From AP-15 sp963777435 (GTDB taxonomy: Bacteria > Pseudomonadota > Alphaproteobacteria > ATCC43930 > CGMCC-115725): 64,000 nt of DNA. Under the pieces are notes generated by a model, which did not search any database, was not told the DNA's origin, and saw only the letters and a program-made list of their open reading frames with translations. The translations under genes were made by a program, and so were the position numbers. Numbering within the stretch: position 1 is the stretch's first letter; every line of letters starts with the position of its first letter. This document shows, piece after piece, positions 18,660 through 33,363 of this stretch. The stretch lies in the NCBI GenBank assembly GCA_963777435.1, contig CAVZQT010000003.1, positions 2,299,287-2,363,286 of the forward strand. Direction: 5' to 3'.

Positions 18660-19372
18660 ATGGCACAGCCGATCATCGGTCTCACCCTCGATCACGAACC
18701 TGCCGGCGGCTGGTCGAAGTTTCCGTGGTATGCGATCCGCGAAAACTACTGTAACGCGGTGCGCCATGCCGGCGGGCTGCCGGTGCTGCTGCCGCACGAG
18801 CCCGATGCCGCCGAGCTCTATCTCGACCGGATCGACGGCCTGATCGTCACCGGCGGCGGGTTTGACGTCGACCCCGCCCTGTTCGGAGCGACAAACCGCC
18901 ATCCGACGGTAACGACCAAGGACCGCCGCACCGCGTTCGAGCTGGCGGCGACCCGCGGCGCGCTTGCCAGAGAACTTCCGATACTCGGTATCTGCGGCGG
19001 CCAGCAATTGCTGAACGTCGCGCTGGGCGGCACGTTGATTCAGCATATCCCGGATGAAGTGTCGGACGCGCTGGCGCACCGCCAGCCAAACCCGCGCAAC
19101 GAGCCGGGTCATCAAATCCGCATCGTTGCCGGAACGCTGCTGCACCGGATCGCCGACGCCGATCGCTTGGCCGTGAACAGCGCTCATCACCAAGCGGTCA
19201 AGGATGCCGGTCCCGGAGTGGTGATCGATGCGGTGGCTGAAGATGGCGTGGTCGAGGGCATCGAAGACCCGCGGCGGCGCTTTTGTCTCGGCGTGCAATG
19301 GCACCCCGAATTCGAGATCAACGAGGCCGACCGGCATGTCTTCCGCGCGTTTGTCGCGGCGGCGGCGAGCTG

Positions 19373-19373
<1 letters not shown>
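18660..19373 (+). CDS. Class I glutamine amidotransferase-like peptidase C26 (PuuD-like)
   Basis: A 237-residue protein of the gamma-glutamyl-GABA hydrolase family. The catalytic nucleophile is Cys112 in LGICGGQQ, and His215/Glu217 lie in QWHPEFE. IDGLIVTGGGFDVDP is the typical strand-loop. PuuD cleaves gamma-glutamyl-gamma-aminobutyrate in putrescine breakdown, but no other puu genes are nearby, so the substrate is open. Its TGA overlaps the rluB ATG by one base, tying it into the rluB-rsmD operon. Confidence 0.9.
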
Positions 19374-20162
<789 letters not shown>

Positions 20163-20182
<20 letters not shown>

Positions 20183-20729
20183 CCACCGCGGCCGCCGCCT
20201 CGTCGCACCGCTCGGGGAAATCGTCCGCCCGACCAGCGATCGGGCTCGCGAGGCATTATTCAACATCCTCTCGCACGGCACATTCGCGGCGGAGGGCATG
20301 CCGTTCGCGGGGAAGCCGGTGCTGGATGCCTTTGCCGGCACCGGCGCGCTCGGTCTCGAAGCGCTGTCGCGCGGCGCTGCCGAAGCTATCTTTATCGAAA
20401 ACGAGCGTGAGGCGCTGATCGGGTTACGCCGCAATATCGCCGAACTCGGCGAGACCGCACGGGCTCGGGTCATTGCCGGCGACGCGACCCGGCCGCCGCG
20501 TGCGCGGGTCGCCTGTGCCGTCGCCTTTCTCGACCCGCCCTATGCGAGCGGGCTCGCAGCGCCAGCCTTATTGGCGCTCCCTGGGGCCGGCTGGCTGACG
20601 CCCGAGGCACTCGCGGTCGTCGAGGTCGGGGCGCGCGAGCCATTCACGGCGCCATCGGGTTTCGTGATTCTCGACGAGCGCGTCTATGGCGCCGCACGCC
20701 TCGTGTTCCTGCGCCGCAACCCAGGTTAA
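20163..20729 (+). CDS. rsmD: 16S rRNA (guanine-966-N2)-methyltransferase RsmD
   Basis: A 188-residue SAM-dependent methyltransferase. The SAM-binding motif DAFAGTGALG is at 55-64 and the amino-methylase motif DPPY at 124-127. The opening MRIVGGSHRGRRLVAP and VRPTSDRAREALFNIL are diagnostic for RsmD. It methylates G966 of 16S rRNA during 30S assembly. It starts within the end of rluB, as in many alphaproteobacteria. Confidence 0.95.
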
Positions 20730-20836
20730 CCCCATCGGACCGATCCCCGTTCACTCCACTCGGATCGTTAGCAATTGCGAGCTAAGCCAGATACGATCTC
20801 CGCCGGACCAGCAAATCACTTTGGGGGTCGATTGCG

Positions 20837-21712
20837 ATGCTCACCAGCTTCACCGTCAACGACATGACTGTCCATCGTTTGATCGAGCAAGAGGCCGGGT
20901 TCACGCCGATTCTGGAATTTCTGCCGAGCCTGAACCGGGAATTGCTGGATGAAAATCGGTCATGGCTGCAGCCGGCCGCACTCGACCCCGCAACCGACCA
21001 TGCCGTCCTGTGCTTTCAGTCATACGTCGTCAAAACCCCGCATCACACGATTCTCGTCGACAGCTGCATCGGCAACGACAAGACGTTCCTGCACCGCCCG
21101 ACATGGCACCGCAAAAGCGACAGCAATTGGATGCAGGCGTTAAAGGCTGCCGGCATCGGGGTGGACGACATCGATTTCGTTATGTGCACGCACCTGCATG
21201 GTGACCATGTCGGCTGGAACACCCGAATGGAGAACGGTCGCTGGGTCCCGACCTTTCCAAAGGCCAAGTATCTGTTTTCGAAAAAGGAATACGAGTACTG
21301 GGAGGAAATTGATCGCGAAACGCCGCTCGATCCGATGCGCGACAGCGTGTTGCCGATTATCGAAGCCAATAAGGCCGAGCTGGTGACGAGCGATTATCAG
21401 CTCAATGACCATATCCGGCTGACACCGACACCGGGTCACACACCCGATCACTTCGCGGTCTGTGCCGGCCGCGGCGGGGACCAGGCGGTGTTCACTGGCG
21501 ATCTAATCCATTCGCCGATTCAGGGGCGCTATCCGGAATTGGTCATGCGCGTCGATTACGACCCGCAGCAGGCGGTTGCCACCCGCCGTGCCTTTCTCGA
21601 GCGCTACTGCGACACGCCGACCCTATGTTGCACGATGCATTTCCCCTCGCCTTCGGTCGGCCACATCAAGCGCTGGGGCGACGGCTTCCGCCACGAGCCC
21701 GTTGGCGTCTGA
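20837..21712 (+). CDS. Metallo-beta-lactamase-fold hydrolase (lactonase-like)
   Basis: A 291-residue MBL-fold protein. Zinc ligands lie in THLHGDHVGW (HxHxDH, residues 119-124), PTPGHTPDHF, FTGDLIHSPIQ (bridging Asp) and a C-terminal TMHFPSPSVGHI. The order and spacing match the AHL-lactonase/PNGase-like MBL group that includes quorum-quenching enzymes, but many members hydrolyse other esters or lactones. It stands alone and converges on the microprotein and SGNH genes. The start has only a G-run as ribosome site. Confidence 0.88.
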   Translation: MLTSFTVNDMTVHRLIEQEAGFTPILEFLPSLNRELLDENRSWLQPAALDPATDHAVLCFQSYVVKTPHHTILVDSCIGNDKTFLHRPTWHRKSDSNWMQALKAAGIGVDDIDFVMCTHLHGDHVGWNTRMENGRWVPTFPKAKYLFSKKEYEYWEEIDRETPLDPMRDSVLPIIEANKAELVTSDYQLNDHIRLTPTPGHTPDHFAVCAGRGGDQAVFTGDLIHSPIQGRYPELVMRVDYDPQQAVATRRAFLERYCDTPTLCCTMHFPSPSVGHIKRWGDGFRHEPVGV

Positions 21713-21744
21713 AGTCGGGGGCTGCTGATAGCAGCGATTGCTGG

Positions 21745-21870
21745 CTACCACAGCGGGTAAATATTTTTGGTGTCTTTTTCCGCGTTTGCCCGCCGCGATT
21801 TCCGTAAGCGGGTAAACGCGGCGGTTGCCGACAGGGCGAGAACTACACCGGCTAAAATCCACCATTCCAT
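21745..21870 (-). CDS. Putative 41-residue single-pass membrane microprotein
   Basis: A small reading frame starting MEWWILAGVVLALSAT, with a hydrophobic helix over residues 3-19 and a basic/polar tail (FTRLRKSRRANAEKD ... IYPLW). The ATG at 21870 lies 18 bp upstream of the SGNH-hydrolase stop, in another frame, and is preceded at ideal distance by AAGAGG. Coupled translation with the SGNH gene is therefore likely. Positive charge after the helix suggests Nout-Cin or a small assembly factor. No family recognised. Support is the ribosome site, overlap and sensible composition; protein-level proof is lacking. Confidence 0.55.
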   Translation of the reverse strand: MEWWILAGVVLALSATAAFTRLRKSRRANAEKDTKNIYPLW

Positions 21871-23070
21871 CGGCTAGCCTCTTGTGCTGATGCGCCGCCC
21901 CCGGCTGCGACGACGCTCGCCACGGTGGGCAGCATTGCAGCGGCCACCGCCGCATTGCCAGTTTCCGAAAGATGATAAAGGTCGATGTATACGGGGGCGC
22001 TCCAGTCGTCAAACAGCGCCGACAAATCGATTGCATCACCCGCCTCGGTCAACCCTCGGCAAAGGCGGCGTTCCTCGATAATGGCCTGGTAAAGATGCGA
22101 CCGCGCGGTGGGATTGTAGGTGTAGTCTCGCTCCCAGCGCTGCTCGTCCGCGGTTTTCAACTTTTTTGTGGTGATCACAGGCTGCCAGAAGAAAATTGGC
22201 CTGAACCCATATTCACGCGCCAGCGCTCGAATCAGCCTAAGATTTTCCCGATAGGTCGCGATAACCTGCCGAGCTAAATCTGCCAAATCGATTTGCGACA
22301 AATCGGCCGGAAGCGCCGGCGCCGGTCCGCGCAATGGGAGCCCGGTCACTTGGCGCAGCCGCCGCAACGTGCGCGGTGCCGCCGCCATCAATGCCGCCAC
22401 CAACAGATCGCGCCGTCGCTCGGGAAGCAGCAAATTGAATTCGGCGCGTCGCCTTGCCTCGTTGAACAGGCCATCGGCCCGGCCGGTCTGCTCGGCGCCC
22501 GCCATCTCGTTAATGCCATCGTAAAACAGCGCTATGTCGAGCCGCTCGCCGTCTTTCAGCAGTTGCTGAAGCGTGATTGTCTCTTGCGTGCTGTTGTGAC
22601 CGAGCTGGCCGTAATTGGACACTGCGACAGAGTGGCCGAGTTCTGTCAGCTGCCGTGCTAAAATCGCCGGTATCGTGTGTTCGTCGCGCGCCCCCATGCC
22701 CATCATCGTCGATCCGCCAAAGCACAGGATTCTGGACCGCATCGCCCCAGCAAGAGTGCTCGCCCGGTGTCGGGCGCAAGCCGCGTTCATCAATCGTGAC
22801 ATAAGCGCCGCGGAACGGCTGCTGCCACCACTCGACATAGGGTTTCCACTGGACGCGCACGGCGCGGCGAAATTCGTCGAAATAAGCTCCCGACCAATCG
22901 GCGCCGGCGTATGCGTCGGCGCCGGCAGTGCGATCGGGCCGGGTCGGGCGGCGGTAACGCAACCAGCGGCTTAAGCTACGCCAGCCCTCGACACCGAACT
23001 CCGTCACCAGGACGATAATCAGCAGGATGCCGAACACGTGCCAAATCGCAAGGGTTAGGCGCAGCATCAT
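21852..23070 (-). pseudogene. SGNH/GDSL-like hydrolase with N-terminal membrane anchor, frameshifted
   Basis: One gene split over two frames. The 5' part (from 23070, MMLRLTLAIWHVFGILLIIVLV) encodes a membrane helix and the segment WKPYVEWWQQPFRGAYVTID followed by ERGLRPTPG. The 3' part continues in the +1 frame with RILCFGGSTMMG (block I, nucleophile Ser), the GQLGHNSTQE and FYDGINEM blocks, and the C-terminal DLYHLSETG Asp-His region. The frames join if one G is removed from the C4/G4 run at 22745-22748. SGNH proteins of this type are periplasmic esterases or acetyl-transfer partners in polysaccharide modification. Both frames stay open around the junction, so an assembly indel is more likely than decay. 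Confidence 0.78.
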
Positions 23071-23191
23071 CTTCGAAGCGCTCGCGGCCAATGGTGATAA
23101 CTGGAGCAGCTCAGGATCATTTGCGGCTCGCCATCAGCGGCGGAAATGGTGATGATCCCGCTATCCGGGTTGGCTGAAAAGGGCGCGAGCG

Positions 23192-24502
23192 ATGAGCGGG
23201 ATCGACGAAACCCATGATCCGAGGCGCAAGAGCTGGGTCTCCTCGGCCAATGGTCACAGTGAGTTTCCAATACAGAATCTGCCATTCGGCGTCTTCAGCC
23301 CGGCTGGCGGCGCGCTGCGCGGCGGTGTCGCGATCGGCGACATGATTCTCGACCTCGCCGCGGCACTCGAGGCCGGGTTGTTTTCGGGTGAAGCCGGCAA
23401 AGCCGCCGAGGCGGCGGCGGGCCCCGCGCTCAACCCGCTGATGGCGCTCGGCACCCCGCCGCGGCTGGCACTGCGTAAACGGGTTTCCAAATTGCTCGCG
23501 GCCGACACCACCGAGCGCGCCAAAGTTGAAGCAATGGCCGGGCGGCTGTTGCATCCCGCCGGCCAATGCGCGATGCATCTGCCCGCCGCGATCGGCGAAT
23601 TCACCGATTTTTTTGCCGGCATTCATCACGCGCGCAATGGCGGTCGCCGGCGTGACCCGAACAATCCGCTGAGCCCCAATTACAAATACGTGCCGGTTGC
23701 CTATCACAGCCGTGCCTCTTCGGTTCGGCCGTCGAATGTGCCGATCCGGCGGCCGAATGGCCAGCGCAAGGCGCCGGACGAGCCAGCCCCGACTTACGGC
23801 CCGTGCCGGAAGCTCGATTATGAGCTCGAACTCGCGGTGTGGATCGGCCCCGGAAATGCTCAGGGCGAACCGATCCCGATCGGCCAGGCGGCCGAGCATA
23901 TTTTTGGGCTGGGTCTGGTCAACGATTGGTCGGCGCGCGATGTCCAAGGCTGGGAATCGCAGCCGCTAGGCCCCTTTCTCGGCAAGAATTTCGGCTCCAC
24001 GGTGTCACCCTGGATTGTCACGACGGAGGCTCTGGCGCCGTTTCGCGTACCGCAGCCGGCGCGGCCCGATGGCGACCCGAAGCCCTTGCCGCACCTGTGG
24101 GCAGCGATAGATCAGCAGGAGGGCGCCTTCAACATCGCGCTCGAAGCTTTTCTGTTGAGCGAAGGCCTGCGGGCGAAGCGACTGCCGCCGCACCGGATGT
24201 CCGCGAGCAACACGACCGACCTCTATTGGACCTTGGCGCAGCTGGTCACGCATCACACCAGTGGCGGGTGCAATCTCCGCCCCGGCGATTTGTTCGGCAC
24301 CGGCACGATCTCCGGTCCCACGCGCGACGGCTACGGCAGCTTGATGGAGCTCAGCGAAGACGGGACGCGCTCGACGTCGCTGGAGTCAGGCGAAACCCGC
24401 ACCTTTCTCGAAGAGGGCGACGAGGTGATCTTTCGCGCGCACTGCCACAAGCCCGGCTTTGTTTCGATCGGCTTTGGCGAGTGCCGCGGCCGAATCGCGT
24501 AG
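23192..24502 (+). CDS. fahA: Fumarylacetoacetase
   Basis: A 436-residue enzyme cleaving fumarylacetoacetate to fumarate and acetoacetate, the last step of tyrosine/homogentisate catabolism. Typical features are an N-terminal SH3-like domain, DFFAGIHHARNGG (active-site region with His and the metal-site Asp), the KLDYELELAVWIG strand carrying metal-binding Glu residues, GLGLVNDWSARDVQGWE, and LGPFLGKNFGSTVSPWIV. It is not next to hmgA or maiA here. The length is normal and the start at 23192 is plausible. Downstream the racemase-like gene begins 31 bp later in the same direction. Confidence 0.94.
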   Translation: MSGIDETHDPRRKSWVSSANGHSEFPIQNLPFGVFSPAGGALRGGVAIGDMILDLAAALEAGLFSGEAGKAAEAAAGPALNPLMALGTPPRLALRKRVSKLLAADTTERAKVEAMAGRLLHPAGQCAMHLPAAIGEFTDFFAGIHHARNGGRRRDPNNPLSPNYKYVPVAYHSRASSVRPSNVPIRRPNGQRKAPDEPAPTYGPCRKLDYELELAVWIGPGNAQGEPIPIGQAAEHIFGLGLVNDWSARDVQGWESQPLGPFLGKNFGSTVSPWIVTTEALAPFRVPQPARPDGDPKPLPHLWAAIDQQEGAFNIALEAFLLSEGLRAKRLPPHRMSASNTTDLYWTLAQLVTHHTSGGCNLRPGDLFGTGTISGPTRDGYGSLMELSEDGTRSTSLESGETRTFLEEGDEVIFRAHCHKPGFVSIGFGECRGRIA

Positions 24503-24533
24503 TCTCGGGCGGGCGCTAGCAAGGGAGCCGGCC

Positions 24534-25280
24534 ATGACCGACGCGCTTGGTTGGCGGATGAAGTTCGGGGTTATCGCGCCCAGCACCAATACGGTGGTGC
24601 AGCCCGAATTCGACATGATGCGGCCGCGCGGTGTCACCAACCACTTCGCGCGCATTCACATTCCAAACGATCCACTTCGGAGCGATGCCGATTTTGAGAA
24701 ATTGATCGAGACGGTAGACCGCGAATTGCTGGCCGCGGTCGACCGGGTGATGACCTGCGAGCCAGGTCATTTGATCATGGGCATGTCGTCCGAAACCTTC
24801 TGGGGCGGGCTCGACGGCAGCGAAAGGCTGCGCGAACGTATCGAAGCCCGCGCCGGAGTAGCCGTCACGATGGGTTCGGACGCCGCGCGCCGGGCATTGC
24901 GGCGTTATGGCGACGTCCGACGGATCGCGGTCGTCACCCCCTATATGCCGGTCGCCGATCGCCAGGTGCAGCGGTTCTTTACCGATTGCGGGTTTGAGGT
25001 GATCAATCTGATCGGGCTCAAATGCACGAGCCCGGTGTTGATCGCACATGTCGGGGAGCGGGAACTGCGCCAAGCTGTCCTGTCGGTGGACGGACCCGAT
25101 GTCGAAGCGATCGTTCAAGTCGGCACCAATTTGGCGATGGCACAACTCGCCGCGGCGGCCGAGATATGGCTCGGCAAACCGGTGCTGGCGATCAATACCG
25201 CCACTTATTGGTGGGCGTTGCGCAATAACGGCATCGCCGACCAGATCGACGGCTTCGGCCGGCTGCTGCGTGAGTTCTGA
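24534..25280 (+). CDS. Maleate isomerase/Asp-Glu racemase-superfamily protein lacking both usual cysteines
   Basis: A 248-residue protein of the maleate isomerase/arylmalonate decarboxylase group: FGVIAPSTNTVVQPEFDMMRP at the N-terminus, the IAVVTPYMPVADRQVQRFF segment, and a C-terminal VGTNLAMAQLAAAAEIWLGKPVLAINTA. In this group two cysteines act as acid/base. Here the first position reads MGMSSE (Ser85 region) and the second QVGTNL (Gly197), so both appear substituted. The chemistry is therefore uncertain. The ATG at 24534 has AAGGGAG upstream. It lies between fahA and the carboxylase gene, suggesting an organic-acid catabolic role. Confidence 0.8.
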   Translation: MTDALGWRMKFGVIAPSTNTVVQPEFDMMRPRGVTNHFARIHIPNDPLRSDADFEKLIETVDRELLAAVDRVMTCEPGHLIMGMSSETFWGGLDGSERLRERIEARAGVAVTMGSDAARRALRRYGDVRRIAVVTPYMPVADRQVQRFFTDCGFEVINLIGLKCTSPVLIAHVGERELRQAVLSVDGPDVEAIVQVGTNLAMAQLAAAAEIWLGKPVLAINTATYWWALRNNGIADQIDGFGRLLREF

Positions 25281-25325
25281 CCTGGGCGTGGCCGTGGGCG
25301 CGGCCCTCGACGCGCAGGCCTGATC

Positions 25326-27342
25326 TTGTTTGCGAAAATTTTGATCGCGAATCGCGGCGAGATCGCCTGCCGCATCGCTCGCACCGCGCGGCGGATGGGG
25401 ATCGCCACGGCGGCGGTGTATTCGGAGGCCGATCGGGGTGCCTTGCATGTCGAACTCGCCGGTGAGGCGTGGCCGATCGGCCCGGCGCCGGCGCGCGACA
25501 GCTATCTCAACATCGAAGCAATCGTCAATGCGGCGCGCGCCAGCGGAGCGCAAGCGGTACATCCGGGTTACGGCTTTTTATCCGAAAATCCCAATTTCGC
25601 CGAGGCTTGCGAGCGGGCTGGGCTGCTTTTTGTCGGCCCGCCGGCAGCGGCGATGCGCGCGATGGGCTCGAAGGCGGCGGCGAAGTCGTTGATGGTTGGC
25701 GCCGGCGTACCCGTTGTCCCGGGTTATCACGGCGAGGATCAAGGTTCCGACCGTCTCGCCGACGAAGCACGACGAATTGGGTTTCCGGTGTTGATCAAGG
25801 CCTCGGCCGGCGGCGGCGGCCGTGGCATGCGGATGGTCATGAAGCCCGAGGATTTTGCGGCGGCGCTGGCTTCAGCGCGGCGCGAGGCGGTAAGCGCCTT
25901 TGGCGATGACCAGAATTCTCCTCGAGAAGTACCTCGACCAGCCGCGCCATATCGAAGTGCAAGTCTTTGCCGACAGGCACGGAAATATTCTCCACATCTT
26001 TGATCGCGACTGCTCGATCCAACGCCGCCATCAAAAGGTGATCGAGGAGGCGCCAGCCCCTGGTATCGAGCAAGAAATGTGGCGGGCAATGGGGGAGGCT
26101 GCGGTCGCGGCAGCGCGCGCGGTCGGCTATGTCGGAGCAGGAACGGTCGAGTTTATCGCGCAAAGAGGCTCGCACGGGGCCTTTTACTTTATCGAGATGA
26201 ATACCCGGTTGCAGGTCGAACATGCTGTGACCGAAGCGATCACCGGGCTCGATCTTGTCGAATGGCAGTTGCGCGTCGCGGCGGGCCAGCATTTGCCGCT
26301 GTGCCAGCACGATCTGTCGATCAATGGACACGCGATCGAGGCCCGGCTCTACGCGGAGGACCCCGAACGGCAATTTCTACCGCAGACCGGCGCACTTCAT
26401 CGCCTCTATTTGCCGCCGCCCGAAATTGCTCGGGTCGATACCGGCGTACGCGAGGGCGATGTCGTGACCTCGTTCTACGATCCGATGATCGCCAAGATCA
26501 TCGTCTTTGGTGAGGACCGTCCCGCTGCGATCGGCCGACTGCAGCGGGCGCTCTCCGAGACAGCGGTTCTTGGCGTGCGCACAAATCTGGGATTTCTGGC
26601 GCGAGTAGCGGCCCATTCTGATTTCGCGGGGGCCGCAATCGACACCGGATTTATCGAGCGTCACCAGGCCGCACTGCTGCCTGCCGAACGGGCGGTTCCG
26701 CAAGAGGCACTGGCCGCGGCGGTGATCAATCGGCTGATGGCTCGCAAAACGGTCGCTGACGCCACCGCCACGTCGTCAGCTGATCCGTTCTGTCCATGGG
26801 CGAGCAGCGGCGGCTGGCGCCTCGGCTGTCGAGCCGAGCAGGACGTCACATTGCGGCACGCCGGCAAAGACAACCGCATCGCGGCGACCGCGATGAACCG
26901 CGGATGGGTGCTGCGTTTTGACGATCGACAGGCCGCTGTTTCCTCCGAAACAGGTTCGGACGGCCTTTATTGTTTCACGTTTGACGGGGTCAAAAAGCGC
27001 GTACACGTCCTCGATTACGGAAGCGCAGTTGCCGTCTTCATCGAGGGAGGAAGCTGGCAATTTGAAGAAATCGATCGCCTGGCCGCCGCCGCGAGCGAAG
27101 ATCCGGCGGCAGGGAAACTGACCGCGCCGATGCCGGGCCGGGTGACCCGGCTGTTAGTCGAAGTGGGCGCTAAAGTTCGGCGGGGCGAGCCGTTGATGGC
27201 GATCGAGGCGATGAAGATGGAGCACACGATCACCGCGCCTGCCGATGGAGTGATCGAGTCCGTGCGCTTTGCGGTCGGCGATCTCGTCGAGGAGGGGGCG
27301 GAACTGATCGCGCTGGCAGCACCCGAGACCGAGCACCCCTGA
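25326..27342 (+). pseudogene. Acyl-CoA carboxylase alpha subunit (biotin carboxylase plus BCCP), frameshifted
   Basis: One roughly 670-residue gene in two frames. The 5' part (TTG start, FAKILIANRGEIACRIART) covers the N-terminal biotin-carboxylase lobe with the ATP-grasp loop ASAGGGGRGMRM. The 3' part resumes at RILLEKYLDQPRHIEVQVFAD and runs through EMNTRLQVEHAVTE to a biotinyl domain with EAMKMEH. Dropping one C at 25911 joins them exactly. The architecture is that of methylcrotonyl-, geranyl- or propionyl-CoA carboxylase alpha subunits, which work with a carboxyltransferase beta subunit; none is in the window. A single extra base next to GACC suggests an assembly indel. Confidence 0.88.
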
Positions 27343-27357
27343 ATCGGTGTTCCGCGG

Positions 27358-27768
27358 ATGGCGCTGCATCTGTTGAAGCTCGCGGTCGGCATCGACGATA
27401 TCGACCAGCTCCGCCGAGTTCGCACACTCCGCGCTGCCGAGCGTGGCGGCGACTGGGTCTATACCCGAAATTGCCCTCGGCGCGCGGCCGAAGTGCTCGA
27501 CAATGGCTCAATCTACTGGGTCATCCGAGGCCAAATCGCGGTGCGGCAACGGGTAAACGGCTTTCGCACGGACCGCGACGCAACCGGCCGTCGCTACTGC
27601 CTGATCGAGGTTGATCCGATGTTGGTCCCGACCTTTCCTCGCTCGTGCCGCGCCTTTCAAGGCTGGCGGTACCTGCCGGCTGACGTTGCGCCGCCCGACC
27701 GTGCGCTTGCCGCCGCTCCGCCCCCGGAGCAGATGTTGGCGCAGTTGCGGGGCTTGGGTCTGCTCTAA
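27358..27768 (+). CDS. DUF1489 family protein
   Basis: A 136-residue cytoplasmic protein conserved in alphaproteobacteria. The opening MALHLLKLAVGIDDIDQLRR, a central YWVIRGQIAVRQRVNGFR and the ending PFRAFQGWRYLPADVAPPD-like block (here SCRAFQGWRYLPADVAP) are characteristic of DUF1489. No catalytic function is known. The ATG at 27358 follows the carboxylase stop by 15 bp, so it may be cotranscribed with that gene. Confidence 0.85.
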   Translation: MALHLLKLAVGIDDIDQLRRVRTLRAAERGGDWVYTRNCPRRAAEVLDNGSIYWVIRGQIAVRQRVNGFRTDRDATGRRYCLIEVDPMLVPTFPRSCRAFQGWRYLPADVAPPDRALAAAPPPEQMLAQLRGLGLL

Positions 27769-27776
27769 AGCTCGAG

Positions 27777-27914
27777 ATGAAAGAATTGTTGCGGCGAGTC
27801 TGGACAAGGCTGTTTGAGGTACCTATTTTGGCGTTCCGCGCTGACCTGATGCCGGTCGCCGGGTTGACGCCGATCGCGGACGATCCGCAAAGCGCGTCGG
27901 ACAGATTGGGTTGA
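27777..27914 (+). CDS. Possible 45-residue small protein (uncertain)
   Basis: Open frame starting MKELLRRVWTRLFEVPILAF, a basic amphipathic helix, with a proline-rich acidic tail. It starts 9 bp after the DUF1489 stop. The ribosome site is weak, and its stop codon lies in the -35 box of the rrn promoter. It is listed only because composition and position are compatible with a real small gene. Confidence 0.25.
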   Translation: MKELLRRVWTRLFEVPILAFRADLMPVAGLTPIADDPQSASDRLG

Positions 27915-27940
27915 CTTGGGGTTGGGGGCGGGGTTATAAG
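27911..27940 (+). promoter_or_regulatory. rrn operon promoter
   Basis: TTGACT (27911-27916) and TATAAG (27935-27940) are separated by an 18-nt very G-rich spacer (17 nt to TTATAA). This is the best sigma-70 match in the region. It lies about 345 bp upstream of mature 16S, as expected for an rRNA operon promoter with a long processed leader. Confidence 0.65.
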
Positions 27941-28285
27941 CGCGGCCCCTTTGTTGGGGCGGTCTGATGGATGTCAGCCAGATGTCCGCGATCGGGCCGG
28001 AAGATTTGGCTGTGACGGTTGGGTTTGTCGGCTTGTGGCTGAATAGGCTTTGAGCTGATGGGTCTGGGTCTGCGGCCGGTGTTGTTTGAGATTGTGAGAT
28101 TAAGGGAAGGGATGCGCGGACGGCGGCCGCGCCGGCGCGATGCCTGCGAGCAAGCGGGTATCATGTCGGTGGGGCTGTTCTGAAGTTCGCGCATCGATGC
28201 GAACGTTTTAGAGGCCCTAATGATCGGGCCGGCGGTCTGGCGGCATTCCCGTTTGGGGTGCGGTTTGGGCTGGCGGCCCTGGGTT
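27941..28285 (+). other. Transcribed leader of the rRNA operon
   Basis: GC-rich region with no credible coding sequence. It should contain the 5' strand of the 16S RNase III processing stem. No separate gene seen. Confidence 0.55.
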
Positions 28286-29788
<1,503 letters not shown>

Positions 29789-29972
29789 GGATGCCTGAGG
29801 CAGATCAGAGTCGGGATCGGAATCGTCGCCGGGCTTTCTCCGATCACAGCAGACGGCATCGGTCTGATTCTGATCCTGGCTCTGTCATCTGATCGCGACG
29901 CCGCCGTCTGCGCATCCCTTCCCCGATCCGAGCCGATCGGCGAGCGCCGTCGGCTGTCGGCCTGATCGGCTA

Positions 29973-30049
29973 GGGCTAGTAGCTCAGTTGGTTAGAGCGC
30001 GCGCTTGATAAGCGTGAGGTCGGAGGTTCAAATCCTCCCTGGCCCACCA
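29973..30049 (+). tRNA. tRNA-Ile (GAT)
   Basis: 77-nt cloverleaf in the 16S-23S spacer. The acceptor stem GGGCTAG/CTGGCCC pairs, the anticodon loop contains GAT, the T arm is GGAGG-TTCAAAT-CCTCC, and the CCA is encoded. Confidence 0.97.
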
Positions 30050-30108
30050 TTCACACAGACGCCGTGCGGCAGCGAGTCCTGATGCTGCGCCTGGTCCTGG
30101 CCCTGAGC

Positions 30109-30184
30109 GGGGGTGTAGCTCAGTTGGGAGAGCGCCTGCTTTGCAAGCAGGAGGTCATCGGTTCGATTCCGTTCACCTCCACCA
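30109..30184 (+). tRNA. tRNA-Ala (TGC)
   Basis: 76-nt cloverleaf following tRNA-Ile. The acceptor stem GGGGGTG/CACCTCC includes the G3:U70 wobble pair that marks alanine tRNAs, the anticodon is TGC, and CCA is encoded. Confidence 0.97.
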
Positions 30185-30509
30185 CCGGCGCAGCGCTGCG
30201 GCGCCGATTGTCGCCAAGCGCTGCAGGGCATGGCGACTGCGCGAGCCTGCGGCTTCGGAGGCAGGTCGACGGCGAGTCGATCGATCGGGAGAATGCGATG
30301 TTCGCCGGCTGGCGATGGCTGTCGGGCGCGTGATCTTTGACAGGTGAAGAGGGAGTGACCGAGGGGACGTGCTGCCGTACGGTGTGAGCTGCCGGCCGAA
30401 GTGTCTTCGATGGCGCTGAGCAGCTGTCTGGGAGACGAGTGTCCGAGGTTCATGCGAGAGCTTCTGTGGCTTGTCTGCGGGGCTTGTCCCTGCAAGCGAC
30501 GGGTTTTGC
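30185..30509 (+). other. Spacer between tRNA-Ala and 23S rRNA
   Basis: Transcribed spacer. It contains a boxA-like antitermination sequence at 30331-30342 and should contain the 5' strand of the 23S processing stem. No gene seen. Confidence 0.6.
30331..30342 (+). promoter_or_regulatory. boxA-like antitermination element
   Basis: TGATCTTTGACA resembles the bacterial boxA consensus TGCTCTTTAACA (9 of 12 positions or better). It sits about 170 bp before 23S, where NusB/NusE loading is expected in rRNA operons. Confidence 0.55.
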
Positions 30510-33312
<2,803 letters not shown>

Positions 33313-33363
33313 TAATCCTGTTTGACCAACAGCAACGACAACCGCCAGCGTGCAGCGGCAAGC

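Noticed and set aside
30331..30342. Promoter reading of the boxA-like site
   Set aside because: There is no matching -10/-35 pair, and position and sequence fit antitermination better.
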